Part shown: positions 1-8,811 of the stretch, piece after piece
Layout: each line of letters starts with the position of its first letter
Position numbering within the stretch: the stretch's first letter is position 1
NCBI RefSeq assembly: GCF_001570365.1
Contig: NZ_BBYK01000040.1
Location: forward strand, 163,681 to 227,680
Origin: Microtetraspora fusca
Lineage (GTDB): Bacteria > Actinomycetota > Actinomycetes > Streptosporangiales > Streptosporangiaceae
Length of the DNA: 64,000 nucleotides
Direction: 5' to 3'
Program-made: the position numbers and the translations under genes
The notes under the pieces: generated by a model
The model's input: the letters and a program-made list of their open reading frames with translations, nothing else
The model's database searches: none
What the model was told of the DNA's origin: nothing

Positions 1-1
1 G

Positions 2-1444
2 TTCACCAACGCGACCGGCGGGTTCTACTTCGAGGCGCGCCTCGAGGAGACGCTCGTACAAGTCCAGCAGCGGTTCCGTAAGGAGCTGATCACCTACGAC
101 CCGTCCCGGACCGCCGAACTGTCGGCCCTGACTCTCGACGCGCCCGACACGTGGGACCGGCTGCTCCAGATCGCGATGGACGCGACGTTCAGCAGGAGCG
201 AGGGAAACCGGATACCCCCCGTCGTGATCGACGAGTTCCCCTATCTGCTGCGGGACACCCCGGACCTGCAGTCGATCGTGAAGGCGGTCTACGACACCAG
301 CTCGTTCCGGCGCGGCGAGCCCGGCAAGCCGGGCCTCTGGATCGGCTACTACGACCGGCTCATCGAGGGGCGCATGCTGCTCTGCGGCTCGGCGATGTCG
401 GTGATCCACGAGCTCGGTCACGGCTCCCGGCCGCTCTTCGGCCGCCTCACCTTCAAGCTGACCATGGACCCTTTCGACCATGTCGACATGGCGCGGTTCT
501 GGGGGATCGAGGACCGCCGGGTGGCGTTCACCCTCTTCGCGGCGCTCGGCGGCGCTCCGGGTTACCGGAATCCGCTCCTGCAACTGACGGGGCTCCCGGT
601 TCCGCAGACGATGGAGGAGCTGGACGCCTGGCTCGCCGACGCACTGCTCCGACCTCGGCCGGACTTCTTCACCGAGGACGAGATCGATCGCCTGCTCCGC
701 GAGGACCCGCGCATCACGGACAAGGACATCTACCGGCAGGCGATGAAGGCGATCTCCGAGGGCAACACCACCCTGACGAAGATCGGCGGGGCCATCGGCC
801 GTTCCAGGGATGAGACCGACGGGATCGTCGCCCGGCTGGTGGCCATGCGGTACGTCGACGAGTGGCGCGACCTCCTGCGGCCCCGCGACTACCTGTTCCG
901 GCTGAACGACCCGATCGTCCGCTTCCACCACGCCGTGGTCGGCCCGCGTATGTCCCTACTGGCCGAAGGGAATCTGACTCCGGAGGACGCCTGGCGCGGT
1001 GCCCAGCAGAGCTTCCGCTCCCAGGTGCTCGGCCCGGCGTTCGAGCAGATCGCGACCCGGAGCGCGTTCCGGCTGCTGTACAACCGGACCGACCTCGGCT
1101 CGGACGGCTGGGCACTGGTGCCCGACCCGGCCAGCCGGACCACCCACGAGGTGGACTACGTCGGTCTCGCGTTCAACACCAGTGGCCGCCCCAAGGGCTC
1201 GACGATCACCGTCATCGGCGAGACCAAGGCGACCGAGCGTCCGCGCGGCCTGAAGGACCTGGAGCGCCTTCGCCACATCCGGGCGCTGCTGTCCAAGGAC
1301 CACAAGGCGGAGAACGCCGTGCTGGCGATCTTCTCCATGCACGGCTTCTCGGAGCACCTGCGCCAGGCGGCGAGGGAGGCCCCCGACGAGATCGCGCTGT
1401 ACGACCTCGACGACATCTACGCCTATCGGGAGCCGTCCTTCTGA
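2..1444 (+). CDS. AAA ATPase with DUF234-type C-terminus (5' end outside window)
   Basis: The frame is open from base 2, so the gene begins before the window and the Walker A motif is not visible. The Walker B motif is seen as VVIDEFPYLL, followed by a sensor-like strand (LLCGSAMSV). This is the layout of archaeal-type AAA ATPases with a C-terminal DUF234 domain. After a helical, winged-helix-like segment (KIGGAIGRSRDETDGIVARL) the C-terminus has EVDYV about 25 residues before GETKA. That is a PD-(D/E)xK nuclease-like pattern, as expected for DUF234. Function is unknown; these proteins are often suspected mobile or toxin-like ATPases. It converges on thiI across a hairpin. Confidence 0.75.
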   Translation, partial: FTNATGGFYFEARLEETLVQVQQRFRKELITYDPSRTAELSALTLDAPDTWDRLLQIAMDATFSRSEGNRIPPVVIDEFPYLLRDTPDLQSIVKAVYDTSSFRRGEPGKPGLWIGYYDRLIEGRMLLCGSAMSVIHELGHGSRPLFGRLTFKLTMDPFDHVDMARFWGIEDRRVAFTLFAALGGAPGYRNPLLQLTGLPVPQTMEELDAWLADALLRPRPDFFTEDEIDRLLREDPRITDKDIYRQAMKAISEGNTTLTKIGGAIGRSRDETDGIVARLVAMRYVDEWRDLLRPRDYLFRLNDPIVRFHHAVVGPRMSLLAEGNLTPEDAWRGAQQSFRSQVLGPAFEQIATRSAFRLLYNRTDLGSDGWALVPDPASRTTHEVDYVGLAFNTSGRPKGSTITVIGETKATERPRGLKDLERLRHIRALLSKDHKAENAVLAIFSMHGFSEHLRQAAREAPDEIALYDLDDIYAYREPSF

Positions 1445-1449
1445 CCGGG

Positions 1450-1477
1450 TGACCGGGCCACCGCACCGGCCCGGTCA
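1450..1477. terminator. hairpin between convergent genes
   Basis: A perfect 10-bp inverted repeat (TGACCGGGCC / GGCCCGGTCA, arms 1450-1459 and 1468-1477) with an 8-nt loop lies 6 bases after the ATPase stop and includes the thiI stop codon. It probably ends transcription in both directions. There is no T-tract. Confidence 0.5.
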
Positions 1478-2683
1478 GACGCCTTCGAGCTTGTACTCCT
1501 GCAGGGAGTCGGCGAGCTGGACGGCGAGCTCCTCGGCGTCGAGCCGCTTCTCGATCTGCTTGAGGTCCTCGATCTTGGCCCGGGTCTCGGCCGTACGCGG
1601 AGCGAGGAGCGTGCAGCAGTCCTCGTCCGGCAGCTCGGAGATCTCCAGCGTGCCGATCCGGCGCGCCTCGGCCATGATCTCGGTCTTGTCCAGCCCGATC
1701 AGCGGCCGCAGGATGGGCATCGCGACCGCGTGGTCCTGGGCGGTGATGTTGGCCAGCGTCTGGGACGAGACCTGCCCGAGAGAGTCTCCGGTGACCAGCG
1801 CCTCCGCGCGGATGCGGTGGGCGACCTCCTCCGCCGTCTTCAGCATCAGGCGCCGCTGCGCGATCACGGCGAGCCGGTCCTGGCCGGACGCCCTGATCGA
1901 CTGCTGGGCCTTGCCGAACGGCACCACCCACAGGCGCGACTTCCCCTGGAACCGGTCGAGCCGGCGGACCAGCGCGTACGCCTTGTAGATGGACTCGGAC
2001 GTGGTGAACGGGATGCCGGAGAAATGCAGGAAATCCACCCGGAGACCGCGCCGCATCATCCGGTAGGCGGCGACCGGCGAGTCGATGCCGCCGGACATCA
2101 GGACCAGCGCCCGCCCGCTGGAGCCGACCGGCAGCCCTCCCTGGCCCGGCAGGCCGTCGGTGAAGACGAAGACCTCGTCCCTGTCCACCTCGATGAAGAC
2201 GGTCAGCTCGGGCTTGCTCAGGTCGACCGGCAGGCCGTACGTGTCGTTGATGGTGCCGCCGACGAGGCGGTCCAGCTCGTTGGAGCGCAGCGGGAAGCGC
2301 TTGTCCCTGCGTCGCGAGCGGACGGCGAAGGACGCCTTGCGCGCGACCTCGTCCCTGTCCTTGATCAGCTCGATGGCCGCCTCGGTCACGGCCTCGGGAG
2401 TCTTGGCGACGCGCCAGGCGAGGTTGACCCGCACCAGACCGGGCACCTCGGACACGCGCTGCGCGACCGCCTCGGCGACGTCCACCGACGTGCCCTTCGG
2501 CAGGAACAGCGCGATCACGCCGTGCCGCTGCCGGATGTCGACCGTGAACTCCTTGAGCGCGGCCTTGATGTTGGAGCGCAGCCGGCTCTCGAAGAGCTCG
2601 CGGTTCCTGCCCTTGAGGACGACCTCGCCCAGCTTGAGCAGCACGCAGGGCTCACCCAGGGCCGACATGGCCGTCACGGACAT
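1475..2683 (-). CDS. thiI: tRNA 4-thiouridine synthase ThiI (no rhodanese domain)
   Basis: ThiI adenylates tRNA U8 and transfers sulfur to make 4-thiouridine; in many bacteria it also supplies sulfur for thiamine thiazole. The N-terminus (LLKLGEVVLKGRNRELFE) is the ferredoxin-like/THUMP region and the PP-loop SGGIDSP is at residues 197-203. At 402 aa it ends after the PP-loop domain and lacks the C-terminal rhodanese domain of E. coli ThiI, as in many Gram-positives. Sulfur would then have to come directly from a desulfurase; the one at 52758 is a candidate. The ATG is supported by GGAGG 7 nt upstream. Confidence 0.93.
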   Translation of the reverse strand: MSVTAMSALGEPCVLLKLGEVVLKGRNRELFESRLRSNIKAALKEFTVDIRQRHGVIALFLPKGTSVDVAEAVAQRVSEVPGLVRVNLAWRVAKTPEAVTEAAIELIKDRDEVARKASFAVRSRRRDKRFPLRSNELDRLVGGTINDTYGLPVDLSKPELTVFIEVDRDEVFVFTDGLPGQGGLPVGSSGRALVLMSGGIDSPVAAYRMMRRGLRVDFLHFSGIPFTTSESIYKAYALVRRLDRFQGKSRLWVVPFGKAQQSIRASGQDRLAVIAQRRLMLKTAEEVAHRIRAEALVTGDSLGQVSSQTLANITAQDHAVAMPILRPLIGLDKTEIMAEARRIGTLEISELPDEDCCTLLAPRTAETRAKIEDLKQIEKRLDAEELAVQLADSLQEYKLEGV

Positions 2684-3487
2684 CGTGTTACCTCCGGCGA
2701 AGCGGTTCGAGACAGTACGGCTACCGCAAGTGTGGCGGGTACGGGCGGCTGCGGCGAACCGGAAACCGGCCCGGCAAGGGACAACGCCGCGATCCCGCTA
2801 CTTTAGTCCGCGCGCGCCCCTCGTCCGCCCCCGGCGAGACGACCCCCCACGGGCACGGTCCCCGGTGCCCGCCCCGGCACGTACGGCCCCTCCACAACCC
2901 CCGCCTCCGCCGTACCCACGTCCCTTTCCGGGAGGGGGAGATCGGGGACTACGGTGCCGGCGCCGGTGAGCGCATGGCGGCCACCACCCCAAGAAGCTTT
3001 TCGGGCAGCCCGTCGCGCATTTCGCCCCGCGCAGGCGCGGATCGTCCGATCAAACAAGAATTCGCACGCCGGAGGCCACTTAGGCGGCTCAGGATTCATC
3101 GGCCGACCGGCGTCCTGCGCTCGGAGCGGACCCCGCACCCGGAATTCGGTCGAGGCGAGAGCGGGTTTCCCGTCGGTATTCGAAGGCTGGATCCACCGAA
3201 TCATCGTTCCTACCAGCCGCGACCCGACCGGTCGACGCGGACAGGGAACGATCGAACGTGAGGGAAATTCGGGCTTTCCATACGAGCCGGAGTCGGATTT
3301 CGCGATCACTGCACGAGAAACGTGAACCGAACCTCACTCGGAGTGCACGTTTATCCACACATGAGGAACCCCCTCTCTCTCGGGACAAAAATTCTCCCTC
3401 TCCACCCCCCTAAATATCCCCCTATAGCTTTGTAAATGCGGCCCCATTGCCATACTCCCGGTGTCTCGAATTACCGAAGGTGAATTC
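2684..3487. other. 804-bp intergenic region with no convincing gene
   Basis: This gap lies between the divergent thiI and MHYT genes. Codon use in its open frames is not gene-like and none has a credible start. GC content falls towards the right: 3340-3460 is pyrimidine-rich with AT-rich islands (TAAATAT, TATAG, CATACT) that probably carry the promoter of the MHYT gene. No tRNA or riboswitch was recognised. Confidence 0.5.
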
Positions 3488-4321
3488 ATGGCACACATAA
3501 ACCACTTCGCGTACGGGCTGCTCACGCCGGTGCTCGCGTACGTGATGTCCAGCATCGGATCGATGCTCGGGCTGATGCTGACCGCGCGCGCCCGTTTCGC
3601 GGTCGGCGGCGCCCGGGTGCGCTGGCTGGTCGGTGGCGCCGTGTCGATCGGCGGCACCGGGATCTGGGTCATGCACTTCATCGCGATGATGGGGTTCGCG
3701 GTCGGGAACGTCCCGATCCGCTATGACATCCCGCTCACCGCCGCCTCGGCCCTCATCGCGGTGGCCGTGGTGGGCGCCGGCCTGTTCCTCGTCGCGTACG
3801 GCGGCACGCGGTCGGGACCACTGCTCGCGGGCGGGCTGCTCACTGGAGGCGGCGTCGCCTGCATGCACTACGTCGGCATGGCCGCGATGAACATGCCGGG
3901 GCACGTCCACTACGACTTCGCCGTCGTCGCCGCCTCCGTGCTGATCGCCGTCGTGGCGGCGACGGTCGCGCTGTGGTTCACGACACGGGTGCGGGGCGCG
4001 CTCCCGACCGCCGGGGCCGCGCTGATCATGGGGGTGGCCGTCAGTGGGATGCACTACACCGGCATGTTCGCGATGAGCGTGCGGCTCGACCCCGATCCGG
4101 AGATGGTCCCCGGCGCCTCGGCCATCGATTTCCTGGTCCCGCTGCTGGTCACCATCAGCATGTTCACCCTGGTGATGCTGCTGTCGGCCATCCTCGCCCC
4201 CTCCGAGCGCGAACTGCGCGCGGAGGCGGAGTTGCTGGAGTGGCTGGCCGAGCGGCGGGCCGGATCGGCCTCGCCCCTCCCCCGCGAGCCGCAACACCAC
4301 CAACACCGCCGACGTGAGTGA
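3488..4321 (+). CDS. MHYT-domain membrane sensor protein
   Basis: The 277-aa integral membrane protein carries the three motifs that define the MHYT sensor domain: MHFIAM (62-67), MHYVGM (126-131) and MHYTGM (188-193), each at the end of a membrane helix. The family is proposed to bind copper and sense O2, CO or NO; no output domain (GGDEF, EAL, kinase) is attached here, as in CoxC-like stand-alone forms. The start is the ATG at 3488, with GAAGG 7 nt upstream; the GTG at 3461 in the same frame has no ribosome site. The C-terminus has a short acidic helix and ends in a His/Gln-rich tail (EPQHHQHRRRE). Confidence 0.85.
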   Translation: MAHINHFAYGLLTPVLAYVMSSIGSMLGLMLTARARFAVGGARVRWLVGGAVSIGGTGIWVMHFIAMMGFAVGNVPIRYDIPLTAASALIAVAVVGAGLFLVAYGGTRSGPLLAGGLLTGGGVACMHYVGMAAMNMPGHVHYDFAVVAASVLIAVVAATVALWFTTRVRGALPTAGAALIMGVAVSGMHYTGMFAMSVRLDPDPEMVPGASAIDFLVPLLVTISMFTLVMLLSAILAPSERELRAEAELLEWLAERRAGSASPLPREPQHHQHRRRE

Positions 4322-4434
4322 GGACGGCGAGGGCCGTCTGCCCCAAGACGTCGCGATCGGAGGCGTACCCCCGGACGATGTGGGCGTGGGGACGCGAGCC
4401 TGGAGGGGCGTGCGTGCCGGCGCCCGGACAGGCG

Positions 4435-4466
4435 AAGGGCCGCCCCGGAACCCCGGGGCGGCCCTT
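4435..4466. terminator. strong hairpin between MHYT gene and pfkA
   Basis: A perfect 14-bp stem (AAGGGCCGCCCCGG and its complement) with an AACC loop lies between two convergent genes, followed by CTTC. It is a likely bidirectional terminator. Confidence 0.75.
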
Positions 4467-4551
4467 CTTCCCAGACCGGTCACCTCTCACCAGGACCGGT
4501 CGGCTCCTGAGACCGACGACGCGTTGCCGCTCGCCTGGGCCGTCGGCCCGA

Positions 4552-5577
4552 TCAGCCGAAGAAGACCTCGGCCTCCTCGTAGCGCGAGGCCGGAACGGTC
4601 TTGAGCTCCGCGGTCGCCGCGTCGAGACCGACCCGCACGATATCGGTTCCGCTCAGGGCGATCATCTTGCCGTAGTCGCCCTCGTGGACGGCGTCGATGG
4701 CCCCGAGCCCGAAGCGGGTGGCCAGGACCCGGTCGTACGCGGTCGGCGTACCGCCGCGCTGGATGTGGCCGAGGACCGTGGTGCGGGCCTCCTTGCCGGT
4801 GCGCTTCTCGATCTCCTGGGCGAGGACCTCGCCGATGCCGCCGAGGCGTACGTGCCCGAACGCGTCGAGCTCGCCGGCCTGCAGCGCCATCTGGCCCTCG
4901 ATCGGGTGGGCGCCCTCGGCGACGACGATTATCGGCGAGTAGCGGGTCTTGAAGCGGGACTCCACGTAGGCGCAGACGCGGTCGATGTCGAACGGCTTCT
5001 CCGGGATCAGGATGACGTTCGCGCCCGCGGCCATGCCGGCGTGCAGGGCGATCCAGCCGGCGTGGCGGCCCATGACCTCGCAGATGAGGGCGCGGTGGTG
5101 GGACTCGGCCGTGGTGTGGAGGCGGTCGATGGCCTCCATCGCGATGTTCACCGCGGTGTCGAAGCCGAACGTGTAGTCGGTCGCGTTGAGGTCGTTGTCG
5201 ATCGTCTTGGGCACGCCGACGACCCGCACGCCCCGGTCGTAGAGCTGCTTGGCGACCCCGAGGGTGTCCTCGCCGCCGATGGCGATCAGGGCGTCGACGC
5301 CCGCCGCGGCCAGGTTGTCCTTGATCCGCTCGACGCCGCCCTCGATCTTGATGGGGTTCGTACGGGAGGAGCCGAGAATCGTGCCGCCGCGCGGCAGGAT
5401 GCCGCGCACGGCCGGAATGCCCAGCTCCATGGTCTCGCCCTCCAGCGGGCCGCGCCAGCCGTCACGGAAGCCGACGAACTCGTATCCGTAGACTCCGATG
5501 CCCTTGCGGACGACCGCGCGGATCACGGCGTTCAGGCCGGGGCAGTCGCCGCCTCCGGTCAGCACTCCGATACGCAT
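4552..5577 (-). CDS. pfkA: 6-phosphofructokinase, predicted pyrophosphate-dependent
   Basis: The enzyme phosphorylates fructose 6-phosphate in glycolysis. The 341-aa protein has GGGDCPGLNAVIRA at its N-terminus, TIDNDL and a closing AEVFFG typical of the actinobacterial group III family. Residues GGED (101-104) put Asp at position 104, and Lys is at 124 (VPKTID); the numbering coincides with E. coli PFK. Asp104 plus Lys124 is the pyrophosphate-enzyme signature, whereas ATP enzymes have Gly104. Overall similarity recalls the PPi-PFK of Amycolatopsis methanolica (from memory). The start is the ATG at 5577, because GGAGGA lies 7 nt upstream inside the longer frame that begins at 5592. A DasR-type operator lies 89 bp upstream. 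Confidence 0.92.
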   Translation of the reverse strand: MRIGVLTGGGDCPGLNAVIRAVVRKGIGVYGYEFVGFRDGWRGPLEGETMELGIPAVRGILPRGGTILGSSRTNPIKIEGGVERIKDNLAAAGVDALIAIGGEDTLGVAKQLYDRGVRVVGVPKTIDNDLNATDYTFGFDTAVNIAMEAIDRLHTTAESHHRALICEVMGRHAGWIALHAGMAAGANVILIPEKPFDIDRVCAYVESRFKTRYSPIIVVAEGAHPIEGQMALQAGELDAFGHVRLGGIGEVLAQEIEKRTGKEARTTVLGHIQRGGTPTAYDRVLATRFGLGAIDAVHEGDYGKMIALSGTDIVRVGLDAATAELKTVPASRYEEAEVFFG

Positions 5578-5665
5578 GACGGGTTCCTCCATATGGATTC
5601 ACGGCCAGACCCATGCCGGCTCTCCAGCACGTCAACGCAAGGCATTCTGCCCGAGGCGGCAGGAA

Positions 5666-5677
5666 TGGTCTAGACCA
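5666..5677. promoter_or_regulatory. DasR-type (dre) operator
   Basis: The 12-bp perfect palindrome TGGTCTAGACCA equals the core of the DasR-responsive element of streptomycetes, a GntR-family site released by aminosugar phosphates. The outer bases (AA on the left, AA on the right) do not match the full 16-bp consensus. It sits in the 341-bp divergent region, 89 bp before the pfkA ATG and 242 bp before the glpK start, so pfkA is the likelier target. No DasR gene lies in the window. Confidence 0.65.
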
Positions 5678-5918
5678 AACGTGCGGTTCGGTGATCAAGC
5701 CTAACGAGCGGGTCCGCGCCGCGCCGGGATTCCGGCGACCGGCCGCGCGCCGCTCCTCTATCAGCCTCCCCCGGCACCTCGGCTCGGGTCGGATCGGCGT
5801 CCCGCCGCCGGTGAGACCGGGGCCCACTCGGGCATCCGCGTACACGCGCCGGCCGCGCGGCACGGGTTACGATCCGCCCAACAGCCACACTAGCCAACGT
5901 GCCGGTAAAGGAGGCGCG

Positions 5919-7364
5919 GTGAGCGTCCTGGCGATCGACGCGGGAACGACCGGTGTCACCGCCCTGGTGGTGTCCGAGGACGGCCGGATCGAGTCACGGG
6001 GATACGAGGAGTTCGCGCAGCACTTCCCCCGCCCCGGCTGGGTCGAGCACGTCCCCGAGGAGATCTGGCAGGCGACGCTCGCCGCCTGCCGTACGGCGCT
6101 CGACGGGGCCGCGACGCCGCCACGGTGCGTCGGCATCACCAACCAGCGGGAGACCGCGGTGCTGTGGGACCGGACCACACTCGCCGCCCCACGCCGGGCG
6201 ATCGTGTGGCAGGACCGCCGCTCGTCGGACGTCTGCGAGAGGCTCCGCGAGCACGAGCCGCGGGTGGCGGAGCTGACGGGCCTGCGACTCGATCCCTACT
6301 TCACGGGCACCAAGCTGGCCTGGCTCGCCGAGAACGACCCGAGGGCGTGGAACACGGGCAACCTCGCGATCGGGACCGTTGACTCGTACCTGATCGCGCG
6401 GCTCACGAACGGCGAGCGGCACGTCACCGACCCGTCCAACGCGTCCAGGACCCTGCTGTACGACATCACGCGCGGCGCCTGGTCGCCGGAGCTGTGCGAC
6501 CTGTTCGGGGTGCCGGAGGAGGCACTGCCGGAGCTCGTCCCCAACTACGGGGAGATCGGCCGCACGTCCCCGGAGGCGTTCCTCGGGTTGGACCTGCCGA
6601 TCAGCGGCGTCGCGGGTGACCAGCAGGCCGCGCTGTTCGGCCAGACCTGTTTCTCGCCCGGCGACGTGAAATGCACGTACGGCACCGGCTCCTTCATCCT
6701 GGTCAACACCGGGGACGAGATCGTCCGCTCGGCGGCCGGGCTGCTCACCACGGTGGCCTGGCAGGCGCCCTCCGGCGCCATGACGTACGCGCTCGAAGGG
6801 GCGGTTTTCGTCACCGGCGCCGCCGTCCAGTGGCTGCGCGACGGCCTGGGCGTGATCCAGAGCGCCGCGGAGACCGAAGCCGTCGCCCGGACGGTTCCCG
6901 ACTCGGGCGGCGTGGTCTTCGTCCCCGCCCTGACCGGCCTCGGCGCACCGTACTGGGATCCGGATGCGCGGGGCACGATCCTCGGCATCACGCGCGGCAC
7001 CAGGCGGGCGCACCTCGTGCGCGCGACCTTGGAGGCGATTGCCTTCGAGGTGCGCGACATCGTGGAGACGATGGACCTCCCCGTGCCCGTGTTGAAGGCC
7101 GACGGCGGGGCCAGCGCGAACGACCTGCTGATGCAGCTGCAGGCGGACCAGATCGGCACCCCGGTCGAGCGCCCGGTCGTGCAGGAGACGACGGCCCTGG
7201 GCGCGGCGTTCCTCGCCGGACTCGGCGCGGGCGTCTGGTCCTCGCAGGAGGAACTGCGCGAGACCTGGCGGCTCGACCGCCGCTTCGAACCCGGCCCGGA
7301 CGACGGCGCCGCCTACGCGCTCTGGAAGAAGGCCGTCGACCGCGCGCGTGACTGGGCGTCCTGA
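5919..7364 (+). CDS. glpK: glycerol kinase
   Basis: The kinase makes sn-glycerol 3-phosphate from glycerol and ATP. The 481-aa protein has the FGGY-family nucleotide motif (LAIDAGTTGVTALV) at its start, substrate-region signatures (ITNQRET, VWQDRRSSD), TYGTGSF and the C-terminal ADGGASANDLLMQLQADQ. It starts at the GTG at 5919, with AAAGGAGG 4 nt upstream; extra upstream sequence in the frame reads like non-coding DNA. No glpF or glpD is adjacent. It converges on the next gene with a 24-bp gap. Confidence 0.93.
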   Translation: MSVLAIDAGTTGVTALVVSEDGRIESRGYEEFAQHFPRPGWVEHVPEEIWQATLAACRTALDGAATPPRCVGITNQRETAVLWDRTTLAAPRRAIVWQDRRSSDVCERLREHEPRVAELTGLRLDPYFTGTKLAWLAENDPRAWNTGNLAIGTVDSYLIARLTNGERHVTDPSNASRTLLYDITRGAWSPELCDLFGVPEEALPELVPNYGEIGRTSPEAFLGLDLPISGVAGDQQAALFGQTCFSPGDVKCTYGTGSFILVNTGDEIVRSAAGLLTTVAWQAPSGAMTYALEGAVFVTGAAVQWLRDGLGVIQSAAETEAVARTVPDSGGVVFVPALTGLGAPYWDPDARGTILGITRGTRRAHLVRATLEAIAFEVRDIVETMDLPVPVLKADGGASANDLLMQLQADQIGTPVERPVVQETTALGAAFLAGLGAGVWSSQEELRETWRLDRRFEPGPDDGAAYALWKKAVDRARDWAS

Positions 7365-7388
7365 CGCCCTTTTCTCGGTGGGACGCGA

Positions 7389-8525
7389 TCAGCGGTGGAA
7401 GGGGCCGGTGACCTCGTAGGTGAGACTCGCGGCGGACGCGCCGCCGCCGTGCGATGCCGAGAAGTACAGCCTGGCGCCGTCGGGTGAGAAGGCCGGGCCG
7501 GCGACCTCCGAACCGCCGTGCCCGGGGATCCACAGGAACGGCGTGTAGGTGCCGTCCTCCCCGAGGATCGCCATCTCCGTGCCGTCGCCGTACTCGGCGA
7601 TGACGAGAGCACGGACGTGCCCCGCCGTCACCCCGCCCACGGCACTCCGCCGCTCCGGGCCGGCGAGGACCGTGATCTGCTCGTTCTCCGCGTCGTACGC
7701 CCAGACACGGCCGTCGCCCGCCGTGGCGAAGTGGCAGAGGCCGCCGGAGTAGTGGCAGTCGCCGCTCCCGGCGAACCGCTTGGCCCCCTCGACCTGCTCG
7801 CGGGTCGGCTCGAACAGGCCGGCCGGGTTGGGGACCCGCCGCCAGGTGATTGGGCCGGGCCCCGGCCCGCCCACCATCACCTCCAGGACGCCGGTCGTCA
7901 GGTCGCCCCACTCCTCGGGGCGGAACCGGTAGAAGCAGCCGTCCGGCTCGCCCTCGGTCAGGTACACGGCCGTCCTGGACGGATCGAACGCCGCGCCCAC
8001 GTGCCGGAACAGGCCCATCGCGAGGCGCGGCATGGCCGCGTGTTCGCCGTACGGATCGCACTCGAAGATCCGGCCGCGGCCGGTCTCCTCGCACGACAGC
8101 CAGGTGTCCCAGGGGGTGGCCTCGCCGGTGCGGTTCCGGTCGGTCCCGGACAGGATGCGATACGCGCTTCTGACGGCCCCGTCCGGGCCGAACCGGATCG
8201 CCGACACGCCGCCGAGCAGCGGGACGTCCGAGTTGGAGACGTAGATCCATCCGTCGCCGTCGGGGAAGCAGGCTCCCGCGCCGGGTTCGGCGTGCCAGGT
8301 CAACCCGCCCACCCGTTGACCGGAGCGGCCGACGACCCTGCCGGTGTACCCGCGCGCGAGGGCGATCGTGTCGCCGTCCGGCGTCTCCAGGTCCCCGTAC
8401 CGGCTCCCGGGAAGCATGGGGCCGCCACTTCCCCTCCGGAAGGACGCCTCTGCGAAGCCGGACGACCACAGGGGGCCGGTCAGCACGGGTATCGCCTCCG
8501 GCCGTACGGACGTATGACGCGACAT
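7389..8525 (-). CDS. PhoX-like (DUF839) beta-propeller protein
   Basis: The 378-aa protein resembles the DUF839/PhoX family, whose founding members are Ca/Fe-dependent alkaline phosphatases. Family-like blocks are TPWDTWLSCEET, FDPSRTAVYLTEGEPDGCFYRF, CHYSGGLCHFAT and VAGPAFSPDGARLYFSAS. No Sec or Tat signal is visible at the N-terminus, unlike classic PhoX, so a cytoplasmic or atypically exported form is possible. The start at ATG 8525 is supported by AAGGAG 7 nt upstream. The 286-bp gap to the divergent KAP gene would hold both promoters. Confidence 0.7.
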   Translation of the reverse strand: MSRHTSVRPEAIPVLTGPLWSSGFAEASFRRGSGGPMLPGSRYGDLETPDGDTIALARGYTGRVVGRSGQRVGGLTWHAEPGAGACFPDGDGWIYVSNSDVPLLGGVSAIRFGPDGAVRSAYRILSGTDRNRTGEATPWDTWLSCEETGRGRIFECDPYGEHAAMPRLAMGLFRHVGAAFDPSRTAVYLTEGEPDGCFYRFRPEEWGDLTTGVLEVMVGGPGPGPITWRRVPNPAGLFEPTREQVEGAKRFAGSGDCHYSGGLCHFATAGDGRVWAYDAENEQITVLAGPERRSAVGGVTAGHVRALVIAEYGDGTEMAILGEDGTYTPFLWIPGHGGSEVAGPAFSPDGARLYFSASHGGGASAASLTYEVTGPFHR

Positions 8526-8811
8526 GATCGTCTCCTTGGCCTGCTCGTGGCACGCGGCCCGGTCGGGTTCCGGACCCGTTTCCGCCGCCCGCCTCCGGGC
8601 CGTGTCCGCTGCGTCTCGTTGGCGCGCTACGCACGGTCGGTCCGGACAGCCGATCAAAAAGTTGTGAACGCCCGGGGGATCCCCACGCTTCGTCCGCGCA
8701 AACTTTGCGCGAGAAGTGCGTAATCGGCGCCGCCCGTCGCGATCATCTCCGACACGCCCGGGTCTACATTGAGGCCCCCACCAGCCCTCCAGCGACCACG
8801 GTGATCGATTC

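Noticed and set aside
2954..3325. A 123-codon plus-strand frame in the thiI-MHYT gap
   Set aside because: No ribosome site, no family motif and irregular codon use; overlapping frames on the other strand look equally (un)likely.
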